Source: Lederbergia citri (GTDB lineage Bacteria; Bacillota; Bacilli; Bacillales; Bacillaceae_C). Taken from it: a stretch of DNA of 64,000 bases. Shown in pieces: positions 36,363-44,922 of this stretch. A model generated the notes under the pieces. That model was not told the DNA's origin. It worked only from the letters and a program-made list of their open reading frames with translations, and searched no databases. Where the stretch lies: positions 938,492 through 1,002,491 of the forward strand of contig NZ_JAGYPG010000001.1 of the NCBI RefSeq assembly GCF_018343625.1, in the 5' to 3' direction. Numbering within the stretch: position 1 is the first letter of the stretch; every line of letters starts with the position of its first letter. A program made the position numbers and the translations under genes.

Positions 36363-38201
36363 ATGAAACCAATGCTTCCTACTTTGGGCTTTGAACCTCC
36401 TCAGCAAGGAGAATGGCTATATGAAATTAAATATGATGGTTTTCGTGGCATTCTAGAGTGGACAAAAGATAGAAGTTTTTTATGGAGTAGAAATGGGAAA
36501 GATTTAATGCCTCAATTTCCGGAATTGGAGGAATTCTTACATAGTAAGCAAAAAGAGGCTTCTAAATTCCTGCCCCTTATATTAGATGGAGAAATTACTA
36601 TATTGGAAAATGAATATAAAGCTAATTTTGGGCAGCTGCAGATAAGGGGAAGAATGAAAACGAAGCAAAAAATAGAAGAGTCTTCTCGGATAAGGCCATG
36701 TAAATTTTTGGTTTTTGATTTATTATCCCAAAAAGGTTCTTCAACTGAAAAAATCAACTATATAAAAAGAAAAGAATTGCTTTTATCTTTATGCGAGAAA
36801 CTTGGTTTTTCACTCCATCCAAATATTGGTGAAGAATCAATTGTTCAATATTTACCTTCCACTTCAGACTTTTTTTCTATTTCTGAAACGATGAAAAATT
36901 TCATGAGTGAAGGAATCGTCGCTAAAAAGACCAATAGTTCATGGGAAACTGGTAAAAGAACAACTTCATGGATAAAAATAAAAAATTGGAAAACGGTGAG
37001 TTGTTTTCTAACAGCATACGATCAAAATAACGGATTTTTTTATGCAGGAGTATATAAAGATCAAGAGATTTTTTCTTTGGGTAACTTTATTAACGGAATG
37101 GATATAGAAACTAAAACTGCACTCCGAAAAGCCATCATAGAAAACGCTCAAAAAAATGGAGAAATCCTTTATATACACCCTAGCATTTGTATCGACTTAC
37201 ATTATATCGAATGGAATGGCGAACAACAGCTGAGGGAACCTTTTTTTAATAAAATCCGTTTTGATCTACATCCGGATGCTTGTACATACGAACAATTTTT
37301 AATTGCAGATGCAACATTTCCACCAGAAATTTCAATTACCCATCCAGATAAAATTTTATGGCAAAATGGTTCCGTCACAAAATTAGATTTCCTGCGTTAT
37401 TTAAGAAAATGCTCCTCCATGATGCTGCCTTTTTTAAAAAATCGTCCACTCACGTTAATTCGTGCACCGCATGGAGAATTTGGCGAATCGTTTTATCAAA
37501 AAAATAAACCTGATACCACGCCTGATTTTATCGATTCATATTTCCATGAATCAAACGAGATGATTGTTTGTAATAATTTGAGGACACTTATATGGCTAGG
37601 TAATCAACTGGCAATCGAATATCATATCCCGTTTCAAACGATGGATAGTCCATTTGTAAGTGAGATTGTCTTTGATTTAGATCCTCCATCTCGTGAGGAT
37701 TTTCACTTAGCAATCAAAGCCTCTTTAATTTTGAAAAAAATTCTTGATTCTTTTTCATTGACTTCATTTGTTAAGTTATCAGGAAATAAAGGAATGCAAG
37801 TGTATATACCACTTCCTAATAACAAATATACTTGGGAAGAAACTCGTGTTTTCACTGAATTCGTCGCACAGTTCATGATCACCTACGCTCCCGATTCTTT
37901 TACGATAGAAAGATTAAAAAAGAATCGGGGCGGCAAGCTTTATTTTGATTATATTCAGCATGCGGAAGGAAAAACAATTGTAGCCCCATATTCTGTTCGA
38001 AACCACTCAAATGGACTTGTGGCTGCTCCTATCTTTTGGCAGGAAATTAATGATAGACTTAATCCTGCTGATTTTACGATCAAAAATGTGATCGAAAGGA
38101 TAAATAAATGGGGTGATCCTTTTTCAGCTTTTTTTACTTGCAAAGATGATCAGCCTTTTGATAAAGCGTTACAAATGATTAATGAAGGAAGACTCTTATA
38201 A
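36363..38201 (+). CDS. ligD: ATP-dependent DNA ligase LigD (ligase-polymerase)
   Basis: Protein of 612 residues with an N-terminal ATP-dependent ligase domain and a C-terminal primase/polymerase (POL) domain, the Bacillus layout without the phosphoesterase module. The adenylation lysine is in EIKYDGFR near residue 24; the nick-sealing motif GIVAKKT is near 187-193. The POL domain begins around ITHPDKILW and has the catalytic FDLDPP motif. ATG 36363 has GAGGTGTG upstream. Its TAA at 38201 is directly followed by the stop of the convergent gene with no spacer. Confidence 0.93.
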   Translation: MKPMLPTLGFEPPQQGEWLYEIKYDGFRGILEWTKDRSFLWSRNGKDLMPQFPELEEFLHSKQKEASKFLPLILDGEITILENEYKANFGQLQIRGRMKTKQKIEESSRIRPCKFLVFDLLSQKGSSTEKINYIKRKELLLSLCEKLGFSLHPNIGEESIVQYLPSTSDFFSISETMKNFMSEGIVAKKTNSSWETGKRTTSWIKIKNWKTVSCFLTAYDQNNGFFYAGVYKDQEIFSLGNFINGMDIETKTALRKAIIENAQKNGEILYIHPSICIDLHYIEWNGEQQLREPFFNKIRFDLHPDACTYEQFLIADATFPPEISITHPDKILWQNGSVTKLDFLRYLRKCSSMMLPFLKNRPLTLIRAPHGEFGESFYQKNKPDTTPDFIDSYFHESNEMIVCNNLRTLIWLGNQLAIEYHIPFQTMDSPFVSEIVFDLDPPSREDFHLAIKASLILKKILDSFSLTSFVKLSGNKGMQVYIPLPNNKYTWEETRVFTEFVAQFMITYAPDSFTIERLKKNRGGKLYFDYIQHAEGKTIVAPYSVRNHSNGLVAAPIFWQEINDRLNPADFTIKNVIERINKWGDPFSAFFTCKDDQPFDKALQMINEGRLL

Positions 38202-38915
38202 TCATTGTAAAAAAATCGCTAAGCAAACGGACCGTTCGTAATCTTTAATATTCGAATCCAATACGACCATTGGTGTAGAGGAAGAAAATAGCTTTTGCAG
38301 ACTCAACGGCATAATTCCTTGAGATACCGTCATAATCTTTCTTCCATTTTTTTTAATTACACACCGATAAGCCATTTTATGAATTAGATAACGGTCTCTC
38401 CCATTATTTGCCCAAAATTCTTTTTTATCTATTTTCATTGCATCAAAAACTAAACGTTGATCATTCGAATATACTTTTATTCCTTGATTATTAATATGAA
38501 CATTCCAAAGTAGATTTTTTTCATGATCCATAATCCTAAATATTCTACCCTGGTGTTTGTTTATTTTCTTTTCTCTACCTTTTACCTCCATCGCAGAATA
38601 TCGGCATAATCCATTTCCGGTATATAACTTCCAATTATAAGTTGAAACTGGCGATGGCATTATCATAAAAAGTGTGGCGCTTTGCTGATTTAATATACGT
38701 GGACTAGGTAAAGCATTGCTTTTAAACGAAAAATATATATATTTAAAGAAAAAATAGATCATTAAAAACAACACAAAAATCCCCGCACCTATGGCAGGGA
38801 AAAATTGTGTAATTTTGATGCTCGGTAATATCACGATGATAAACACAATCGTGCACAATATAGTTTGGTGACTATATAAACGGGACATGCCTGTATAATA
38901 ATCTTTAATATTCAT
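38202..38915 (-). CDS. Hypothetical membrane protein
   Basis: I do not recognise this 237-residue protein. It has two strong hydrophobic segments (about 20-38 and 42-62), followed by a soluble, basic, beta-rich C-terminal domain of about 170 residues. A tubby-like fold is conceivable from the beta-rich character but not shown. ATG 38915 has AGGGGGAG upstream; the longer frame starts before this site. Its stop abuts the ligD stop. Weak evidence for expression, but the reading frame is long and clean. Confidence 0.6.
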   Translation of the reverse strand: MNIKDYYTGMSRLYSHQTILCTIVFIIVILPSIKITQFFPAIGAGIFVLFLMIYFFFKYIYFSFKSNALPSPRILNQQSATLFMIMPSPVSTYNWKLYTGNGLCRYSAMEVKGREKKINKHQGRIFRIMDHEKNLLWNVHINNQGIKVYSNDQRLVFDAMKIDKKEFWANNGRDRYLIHKMAYRCVIKKNGRKIMTVSQGIMPLSLQKLFSSSTPMVVLDSNIKDYERSVCLAIFLQ

Positions 38916-38987
38916 GTGGCTCCCCCTGCTCTCCATGTGAAAACATTATATGTTGGAGAGGACAAGGATATGCCCGTCATACATGTT

Positions 38988-39308
38988 TTATAAAAAATGA
39001 ATCGTGAAAGGAATTTTATACGCTTGCCCATCGAAAGCTTTAATAGCACCGATAATCGTAAAAATGGTCATAAGCAGCCCAATGATAGGCAATAAAAGAA
39101 AACCAATCAATACTATGCAGAGTATTCCTGCTACGATTAAATAAATCGTGTATGATATTAAAAAGTTCAAGTATTCCCTTCCATGAAAATCGACAAGAGA
39201 TGATTCATCCTTCTTTAATAGCCAAATAAGCAGCGGGCCAATAAATGTTGAAAAAAAGCTTGTTATATAGATAGCTGTAGCAAATATTCTTTCGTTTTTG
39301 TCTCCCAT
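38988..39308 (-). CDS. DUF4870 (Tic20-like) membrane protein
   Basis: Membrane protein of 106 residues with three hydrophobic segments (about 8-29, 49-70, 73-90). It carries the DUF4870 pattern, KDESSLVDFHGREYLNF between segments one and two. Function of the family is unknown. ATG with GGGAGAGA upstream. Stands alone, transcribed toward the unknown membrane protein. Confidence 0.83.
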   Translation of the reverse strand: MGDKNERIFATAIYITSFFSTFIGPLLIWLLKKDESSLVDFHGREYLNFLISYTIYLIVAGILCIVLIGFLLLPIIGLLMTIFTIIGAIKAFDGQAYKIPFTIHFL

Positions 39309-39517
39309 ACTTTTCTCTCCCTATTCTTTATTGTTTTCATAACATATACGCTTTGATTGAAAAAAAGTTTCATAGTTTTTAATTTTTTAATTTTAAAGAA
39401 TGCTGTCAAATTACATAGAAAATCGTCACTAATTAGATGAAATTTACTATTTTCAAATAGTGTTTTTTTTTGTATGATGTCATTAGAAAATCAAAAATAA
39501 AATACAGCTCATAATTG
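39309..39517. other. Upstream part of the gap before the GNAT gene
   Basis: AT-rich spacer divergent from the DUF4870 gene. TTTGTATGATG near 39470 could belong to a promoter but no full pair is evident. Confidence 0.35.
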
Positions 39518-39656
39518 AGGGAAGGCAAATGGTGCGCCACCTATCCGAAACACGGAAGGTCCTAGTGGGTTCGATTCCCACCCCGAAATTTTTTATGCAA
39601 GTTTAAAAAATTTCGAGGGTAGGAACGAGGAATACGGGACTGCCCTAATGGAGGGG
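39518..39656 (+). ncRNA. Candidate structured leader RNA with tRNA T-arm-like hairpin
   Basis: Three hairpins in series. ACCT/TCCG pair with CGGA/AGGT (39539-39560) around an AAACA loop. GTGGG TTCGATT CCCAC (39565-39581) is identical in form to a tRNA T arm. CGAAATTTTTTA pairs with TAAAAAATTTCG (39584-39615). GGCA at 39524 may pair with TGCC at 39641, closing the whole. It precedes the GNAT gene's ribosome binding site directly. I know no Rfam class it matches; a decayed tRNA end is the main alternative. Confidence 0.45.
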
Positions 39657-39661
39657 TTCAA

Positions 39662-40225
39662 ATGCTCAAAAAACGAGAATTGAATGGGCATGAATGTTAT
39701 GTATTATTTGAACTGATGACGCACCCGGATGTCTTCCCTTTCGTACGCCAAAAAGCCCACTCTTTTGAAGAGTTTATGTTTATGACAAAACAAACAATTG
39801 AAGCTGAGGAACGCGGAGAAATTATTTCAAGAACTATTCTTGATGAATGGGAGAATCCAATTGGGACGATAAGTTTATATGATATAAAAGATCAAGCAGG
39901 ATTCTTAGGTACATGGATAGGAAAGCCATACCACGGTAAAGGATATAATAACCTAGCGAAGGAAGCTTTTTTCCAAGAACTATTTTATGAAAAAGATATA
40001 TTGACGGTTTTTATGAGAATACGTCAAAAAAATGTACGTTCAAGGAAAGCAGCAGAAAAACTTCCTTATACAGTTAAGGCAAATGATTCGCGTTCGTTGA
40101 TTTTTCAACAACTAAATACAGTTGAGTATATTTATGATTTATATGAGATACCAAAAGACTTATTTACGATGAATTTTATGAGGCAGTCTTCTGAACAAGC
40201 AGAACTACAGCCACTTGAAGCATAA
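39662..40225 (+). CDS. GNAT family N-acetyltransferase
   Basis: Protein of 187 residues with GNAT fold of the RimJ/RimL type. The acetyl-CoA loop is WIGKPYHGKGYNNLA (about 90-104) and the later FMRIRQKNVRSRKAAEKL matches the conserved NxxSxxxxEK region. Substrate is unknown. ATG 39662 follows GGAGGGG; the leader upstream can fold strongly, see the candidate RNA. Terminator directly downstream. Confidence 0.85.
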   Translation: MLKKRELNGHECYVLFELMTHPDVFPFVRQKAHSFEEFMFMTKQTIEAEERGEIISRTILDEWENPIGTISLYDIKDQAGFLGTWIGKPYHGKGYNNLAKEAFFQELFYEKDILTVFMRIRQKNVRSRKAAEKLPYTVKANDSRSLIFQQLNTVEYIYDLYEIPKDLFTMNFMRQSSEQAELQPLEA

Positions 40226-40251
40226 CAGTCGGTTTATTATAATCGGCTGTT
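40224..40251 (+). terminator. Rho-independent terminator of the GNAT gene
   Basis: AACAGTCG pairs with CGGCTGTT (one G-T pair), 12-nt loop, then a T run. Confidence 0.75.
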
Positions 40252-40300
40252 TTTTATATGCTATAATTTACTTTATTAATGTCAGCAGTGAGGCCAAGAT

Positions 40301-41668
40301 ATGAAGCAAACATTTAAAATAAAAGAAAAAATTCAGCAATTATGGATCATCTTTATTCCGATTTTGATTACTCAATTAGCAATGTTTTCGATGAGTTTCT
40401 TTGATATTATGATGACCGGGAAGTATTCTGCCGATCATTTGGCTGGAGTGGCTGTTGGGTCTTCCTACTGGGTACCTATAAATACCGGATTAAGTGGGAT
40501 TTTATTATCTATCACACCTATTGTGGCTCATTTAGTCGGTGCTAATAAAAAAGACAAAGTACCATTTTCTGTATTACAAGGGGTTTATGCAGGTATTGCA
40601 ATGGCTTTACTTATAATCATTATTGGGTTTTTTACTTTAAATCCATTGTTAAATAGTATGAACTTGGAAAATACTGTGCATAAGGTTGCAAAAAATTATT
40701 TAATTTCGATTAGCTTTGGAATCGTTCCTCTATTTGTTTACAATGTTTTACGTTCTTTTATTGATGCCTTGGGGAAAACGAGAGTCACCATGATTGTTAC
40801 TTTATCTTCCCTTCCTATCAATGTAACACTAAACTATATTTTAATTTTCGGAAAGCTTGGATTTCCAAAAATGGGCGGAATTGGAGCAGGTATTGCTTCA
40901 GCTGCTACGTATTGGATCATTACTTTTATCGCTATATGGATCATTCATAGAAAAAAGCCATTTATCGATTATAAAATATTCCATCGTTTTCCTAAGATCT
41001 CTTTTAGTAAATGGAAAGAAATTTTTTCATTAGGAGTACCAATCGGATTATCCATATTTATTGAAACGAGTATATTTTCAGCAGTCACGCTATTTATGAG
41101 TGGTTTCGGCACGAAAGTGATAGCCGCTCATCAAGCTGCACTCAATTTTTCATCGTTTATTTATATGATTCCGCTAAGCATCTCCATGGCATTAACCATC
41201 TTGGTAGGTTTTGAATCAGGAGCCAAAAGATTTAAAGATGCAAGGCATTACAGTTATCTTGGTATAGGTGGAGGAATTACCATTGCTTTGATAACTGGTA
41301 CACTCCTTTTTATATTTAGAAGTGATGTTGCCTATTTGTATAGCAATAATTATGATGTTGTCATCCTAACTTCAAAATTTCTCTTGTTTGGAGTGTTTTT
41401 TCAATTATCCGATGCAATCCTTGCACCAATTCAAGGGGCACTTCGAGGATATAAAGATGTTAATGTAACGTTTATTATGGCATTAATATCTTTTTGGGTT
41501 ATCGGATTGCCGTTGGGATATTTATTGGCTACACACACGGAATTAGGTCCTTTTGGATACTGGCTCGGCTTAATTGCTGGATTGGCAACTGGCGCCATAA
41601 CACTTTCATTTCGTTTAATTTATGTTCAGAAAAAACAAATGAGAATACAAAAAAGCGAACTTGCGTAA
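40301..41668 (+). CDS. MATE family efflux transporter
   Basis: Membrane protein of 455 residues with 12 predicted segments in two related halves, of the NorM/MATE type (cation-coupled drug exporter). Similar to B. subtilis YojI. Segment one starts IIFIPILITQLAMFSMSF and carries the family LITQ motif. The ATG has GTGAGG upstream, a fair site. Convergent with the CAP protein gene through a shared terminator. Confidence 0.87.
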   Translation: MKQTFKIKEKIQQLWIIFIPILITQLAMFSMSFFDIMMTGKYSADHLAGVAVGSSYWVPINTGLSGILLSITPIVAHLVGANKKDKVPFSVLQGVYAGIAMALLIIIIGFFTLNPLLNSMNLENTVHKVAKNYLISISFGIVPLFVYNVLRSFIDALGKTRVTMIVTLSSLPINVTLNYILIFGKLGFPKMGGIGAGIASAATYWIITFIAIWIIHRKKPFIDYKIFHRFPKISFSKWKEIFSLGVPIGLSIFIETSIFSAVTLFMSGFGTKVIAAHQAALNFSSFIYMIPLSISMALTILVGFESGAKRFKDARHYSYLGIGGGITIALITGTLLFIFRSDVAYLYSNNYDVVILTSKFLLFGVFFQLSDAILAPIQGALRGYKDVNVTFIMALISFWVIGLPLGYLLATHTELGPFGYWLGLIAGLATGAITLSFRLIYVQKKQMRIQKSELA

Positions 41669-41699
41669 CCTATAAGCTAGGCTACGAGTTCGCTTTTTT
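41649..41699. terminator. Bidirectional terminator between the MATE and CAP genes
   Basis: AAAAAAGCGAACT (41649-41661) pairs with AGTTCGCTTTTTT (41687-41699). The left arm includes the last codons of the MATE gene. Confidence 0.8.
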
Positions 41700-41703
41700 A
41701 ATA

Positions 41704-42453
41704 TTATTTTCCAATGAATTGTTGTGTCCAATAGTTACCGTTAGCAACATATCCTACACCGATATGCGTGAAGCTGCTATTAAGAATATTTGCACGGTGG
41801 CCTTCACTATTCATCCAAGCTTTAACAACTTCTTGAGGAGTTTGTTGTCCCATTGCAATGTTTTCACCAGCTGAACGATAAGTGATGCCAAATTTCTTCA
41901 TCATATCAAAAGGTGATCCATAAGTTGGGCTTGTATGGTCGAAATAGTGATTGGCAGACATATCTCTTGATTTTTCTCGTGCCACTTTACTTAGCTCAAT
42001 ATCTACTTTAAGTGGAGCAAGACCATTCTTAGCTCTTTCTTGGTTTGTCAAATCAACAACTTGCTGTTCAAAAGCACTCAATTGAGAATTCGTTTGAGTT
42101 GCTGGCTTTTGTGCAGGCTTTTGAGCAGGCTTTTGTACAGGTTTTTGTGCTGGTTGTTGTACAGGTTTTTGTTGCTGAACTGGCTTTTGAGCTTGTTGAG
42201 CTGGAGCCGGTTGTTTTACAGGTTGTTTTTGAGTGTTACTTGGTGGTGCAGGCTGAAAGTTGAAGAATTGATTCAAATCTATATTATATTGCTCCAATAA
42301 TTTGGAGAAATCTTGGTAATTTGATGAATTAATTTGATAGTAAACTACTTTTGTATTTACAGGTTGAAAACCTGCTGCATCTGCTTTTCCTGTTGTAAAT
42401 GGCGCTGCGATTAATGCTGCCGCTGCAACAGTTGACATGACTAGTTTTTTCAT
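41704..42453 (-). CDS. Secreted CAP/SCP domain protein (YkwD-like)
   Basis: Protein of 249 residues. Signal peptide 1-27 (MKKLVMSTVAAAALIAAPFTTGKADA), a short N-terminal region, then a Pro/Gln/Lys-rich linker with repeats of KPAQ and KPVQ (about 70-120), and a C-terminal CAP domain (about 127-249) with motifs HYFDHTSPTYG, AGENIAMG, GHRANIL and the H-x-G end (THIGVGY). YkwD-type proteins of Bacillus are secreted or spore associated; no enzymatic role is established. GGGAGGA precedes the ATG. Confidence 0.88.
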   Translation of the reverse strand: MKKLVMSTVAAAALIAAPFTTGKADAAGFQPVNTKVVYYQINSSNYQDFSKLLEQYNIDLNQFFNFQPAPPSNTQKQPVKQPAPAQQAQKPVQQQKPVQQPAQKPVQKPAQKPAQKPATQTNSQLSAFEQQVVDLTNQERAKNGLAPLKVDIELSKVAREKSRDMSANHYFDHTSPTYGSPFDMMKKFGITYRSAGENIAMGQQTPQEVVKAWMNSEGHRANILNSSFTHIGVGYVANGNYWTQQFIGK

Positions 42454-42828
42454 TCTTTTTTTCCTCCCTTTAATCTCTCGTTTCGTTTTGCATGATTATA
42501 TTAACATACGTTTTTATGAAATATTTAAGGGAGGAATTACCAGAGAGCTATTTTTGGTGATTGTGTGGATTGTTTTCAATTATTTTTTTCTGCTAATCTA
42601 ATATTCTAGCACCCTTTCTTCTCCATCTTGATCATGGCTTTCATTAGCGTTTTTACCAATCTTCCATATTATTTACCATAAACTACAAGAAAGAGCGTAT
42701 TGACAACTTTTTAAAACCCTTCTTTTATTACTAATGTTACAAATGTGTTTCAAGATTTTCTATACTATTTAAATAATCTGTACGGTTTTGGTTAACCTAT
42801 ATATAAAATTACAATAGGAGGACTTACT
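42454..42828. other. Divergent gap between CAP and zinc-ribbon genes
   Basis: Gap of 375 bp. TTGACA at 42697-42702 has a poor -10 (TTTTAT) at 17 bp. No ORF with a ribosome binding site and no clear hairpin. Confidence 0.4.
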
Positions 42829-43071
42829 TTGAGTACTCGATATTGCTGTCCTAATTGTAAAACTAATCGTTCCCGCTTCAATATTATTGAACAAAATGCT
42901 TATCCAGTAAGATTGGATCCACAAACTGGAGAAACCATTGAAACATATGAAAATGCAGCAGATGCAGGGCCTTTCCATACTATTTATAACGGCCCAGAAA
43001 AAAGAGTCCAATGCGGTTCTTGTGGTCTAATTGAAGACGAAAGAACATTTATCAAATTTGGAGAAAGGTAA
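42829..43071 (+). CDS. Small zinc-ribbon protein
   Basis: Protein of 80 residues with two CXXC pairs (CPNC near 7-10 and CGSC near 64-67) which would bind one zinc ion. The middle is acidic. I do not recognise the family; a DNA- or RNA-binding or scaffold role is possible but unproven. The TTG start is supported by AGGAGG 7 nt upstream. A family A repeat starts 5 nt after its stop. Confidence 0.7.
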   Translation: MSTRYCCPNCKTNRSRFNIIEQNAYPVRLDPQTGETIETYENAADAGPFHTIYNGPEKRVQCGSCGLIEDERTFIKFGER

Positions 43072-43075
43072 GAAC

Positions 43076-43285
43076 AAAAGCACAAGCGCCTGTTAAGCGA
43101 CGTACAGGCCCACAGGATGTGGGTCTGTCGACGAAGACATAAGGACGTGGCGGTTTTAGTCGACGTTCCTCTTTAGGGATCTGACGAGATAAAGGAAACA
43201 CGGCGAGCCTTAAAGGCGAGCCGCTGTTGACTTATTGTAGGAAGAAACCGAAAGTTTGCTAGTCGCTATGCGCTGGAGCTAGACT
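43076..43285 (+). repeat. Dispersed repeat, family A (copy 3)
   Basis: About 210 bp, beginning AAAAGCACAAGCGCCTG and ending TGCGCTGGAGCTAGAC, with CCCACAGGATGTGGG, GTTTTAGTCGACGTTCC and GATAAAGGAAACACG blocks shared with the copies at 7577 and 34367. Confidence 0.8.
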
Positions 43286-43304
43286 GGAACTTCACTCTTA
43301 AAAA

Positions 43305-43400
43305 TTAGCAACAAGACGTGGCATGGCTTAGACGAGTTCCTCTTTAGCGTTCTGAAGAGATAAAAACATCTCGGAGGAAATCGGTGGAGCTGTACAGAAA
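43305..43400 (+). repeat. Partial family A repeat fragment
   Basis: GACGTGGCATGGCTTAGACGAGTTCC, then GAAGAGATAAA and GGTGGAGCTGTACAG resemble the right half of family A. It is decayed and runs up to the terminator arm cut by the IS3-family element. Confidence 0.5.
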
Positions 43401-43410
43401 AAGGACTCCA

Positions 43411-43413
43411 GAA
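43411..43413. repeat. 3-bp target duplication, left copy (GAA)
   Basis: GAA flanks the element at 43411-43413 and again at 44902-44904, a length typical of the IS3 family. Confidence 0.65.
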
Positions 43414-43445
43414 TGTGCTGAACCCTAAAAGTTAGACCAAAATAT

Positions 43446-44255
43446 TTATGCAGCTAGTTGACTGGTATGAAGACGGTATTCCACCGGGCTCATGCCAGTC
43501 AATTTTGCTTTTATCCGTTCATTGTTATAGTAAAAAATATAATCAGATACTGCTTGTTTAAGCTCTTCAAATGACTTATAAACTCTACCGTAATACATTT
43601 CCTGTTTCATTATCCCGAAGAAATTTTCCATTGGTGAATTATCCAGACAGTCTCCCTTTCGGGACATGCTTTGAAATATACCGTTATCTTTTAGTTTCCT
43701 TACATATCTTTTCATTTGATAACCCCAGCCTTGATCAGAGTGTATAGTCGTTCGATAGGGGCAATCTTTTGTTATTTCAATTGCTTCGTCTAAAGCATCC
43801 ATAATTGCTTGAGCGTTTGGCCGTTCTGAGAACCGAAAGGATAGAATTTCACTATTAAACATATCTAAAAATGGATCTAAATAAGCCTTCTTAATGATTA
43901 TCTTCCCATCAGAATCGGTCGTATAGTATTTGAATTCAGATGTATCAGTCGTTAATTTTTGATGTGGAATACTTGTATGGAATCTACGGTTTACAAGGTT
44001 TTTCGAAATCTTGCCTATAGTTCCTTTATAAGTGCTGTATTTACGAGATTTACGTGTGAATGATGTACAAGTAATACCAAGTTTATTGGTAATCCGTAGG
44101 ATTTTTTTGTGATTTACGATATAACCTCTCTTACGCAATTCCATATCAATTCGACGATATCCGTAATTTCCATTATGTTTGTCTACAATATCTTGGATGA
44201 TCTTTTCAATCTCTTCATCTGGATTGGATTCATTAAATCGTTTTTGCCAATACAT
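43446..44255 (-). CDS. IS3-family transposase orfB (DDE integrase domain)
   Basis: Catalytic part of the transposase, 269 residues from the first ATG. The DDE triad is seen as Asp in TTDTSEFKYY, Asp in HSDQGWGYQ and Glu in SPMENFFG, followed by the conserved NNERIKAKL. The same frame is open upstream (KTESRVIHELRKQFKLAV), so the true product is probably an OrfAB fusion made by -1 frameshifting near CTAAAAC at 44341-44347. Confidence 0.9.
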   Translation of the reverse strand: MYWQKRFNESNPDEEIEKIIQDIVDKHNGNYGYRRIDMELRKRGYIVNHKKILRITNKLGITCTSFTRKSRKYSTYKGTIGKISKNLVNRRFHTSIPHQKLTTDTSEFKYYTTDSDGKIIIKKAYLDPFLDMFNSEILSFRFSERPNAQAIMDALDEAIEITKDCPYRTTIHSDQGWGYQMKRYVRKLKDNGIFQSMSRKGDCLDNSPMENFFGIMKQEMYYGRVYKSFEELKQAVSDYIFYYNNERIKAKLTGMSPVEYRLHTSQLAA

Positions 44256-44296
44256 ATAGGTTGCTTTTGGAAAACCTGTGGCTTCAAGGATAACAG

Positions 44297-44848
44297 CTAA
44301 TTTGAATTGTTTTCTGAGTTCGTGAATGACCCTGGATTCTGTTTTAGCAGTCGGCTCGGAATATTTACCCCTGAAGCACGGAGCTTTTTTAAATAGGCAT
44401 TCTCCGCACGTAGTAACTCTATTTCTTTTAAAAGTTGTTGTTCTTTCGTCAATTTCTTCTCATTTTTATTCCTCTTTGATTCGTTGGACAATGATGGACG
44501 CCCCTTTGATTTAGAGAGTCCTTCAATACCTTCATTTTGCCATTTCCTCAACCAATTAAGAATCATAGGTGGTTCAGTAATGCCAAATTTTCTAGCAACT
44601 TCTTCAAGGGAATCTCCTGTTTTTACCTTATAGTTTAAGACATCTAATTTAAATTGAACAGGATAATTCGTAATTGCTTTTTTAGAAGCCAAACCCTGTT
44701 TGCCAAATTGTTGGAACGCACTGACCCATTTTCTTATATTGGTTTTACTTTGAATTCCAAATCTAATAGCCAAGGAAGCATATCCACCTTCACCTGCTAA
44801 ATAAGCGTCAACTACATTTTGCTTAAATCCTTCATCATATTTGACCAC
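44297..44848 (-). CDS. IS3-family transposase orfA (helix-turn-helix)
   Basis: Protein of 183 residues with two helix-turn-helix repeats (VVDAYLAGEGGYASLAIRFGI and LEEVARKFGITEPP), each followed by a conserved Trp, and a C-terminal leucine-zipper-like helix (LLKEIELLRAENAYLKKL). The reading frame is open back to 44899 inside the terminal repeat; GTG 44848 (VVKYDEG) with GGGGTG upstream is the likelier start. Confidence 0.85.
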   Translation of the reverse strand: MVKYDEGFKQNVVDAYLAGEGGYASLAIRFGIQSKTNIRKWVSAFQQFGKQGLASKKAITNYPVQFKLDVLNYKVKTGDSLEEVARKFGITEPPMILNWLRKWQNEGIEGLSKSKGRPSLSNESKRNKNEKKLTKEQQLLKEIELLRAENAYLKKLRASGVNIPSRLLKQNPGSFTNSENNSN

Positions 44849-44922
44849 AAAAAACACCCCAAGAGTTAGAATTGTTTGTCTAACTTTTGGGGTGCACATC
44901 AGAAATTGGAGTCCTTACTTAA

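Larger units (their letters stand above)
43414..44901 (-). mobile_element. IS3-family (IS150 group) insertion sequence
   Basis: Element of 1488 bp with imperfect 24-bp terminal inverted repeats, TGTGCTGAACCC and TGATGTGCACCC at the tips, both continuing to AAAAGTTAGAC. It carries orfA and orfB in different frames and is flanked by GAA duplications. Both frames look intact, so it may be active. It is oriented with ctpA. Confidence 0.88.
43401..44916 (-). terminator. ctpA terminator hairpin split by an IS3-family insertion
   Basis: AAGGACTCCA at 43401-43410 and TGGAGTCCTT at 44907-44916 are perfect complements, and the left arm is followed on the minus strand by TTTTT. Without the 1488-bp element and one GAA copy the loop would be GAAAT, giving an ordinary Rho-independent terminator 6 nt after ctpA. 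Confidence 0.85.

Noticed and set aside
39562..39590. tRNA gene (T arm plus variable-loop-like bases)
   Set aside because: Only the T arm is convincing. No acceptor stem partner, D arm or 7-nt anticodon loop of usual form can be built from the 60 bases upstream.
42040..42300. Plus-strand ORFs of 72-86 codons rich in Leu/Val
   Set aside because: They are antisense to the repetitive KPAQ/KPVQ linker of the CAP gene, which keeps the opposite strand open by composition.
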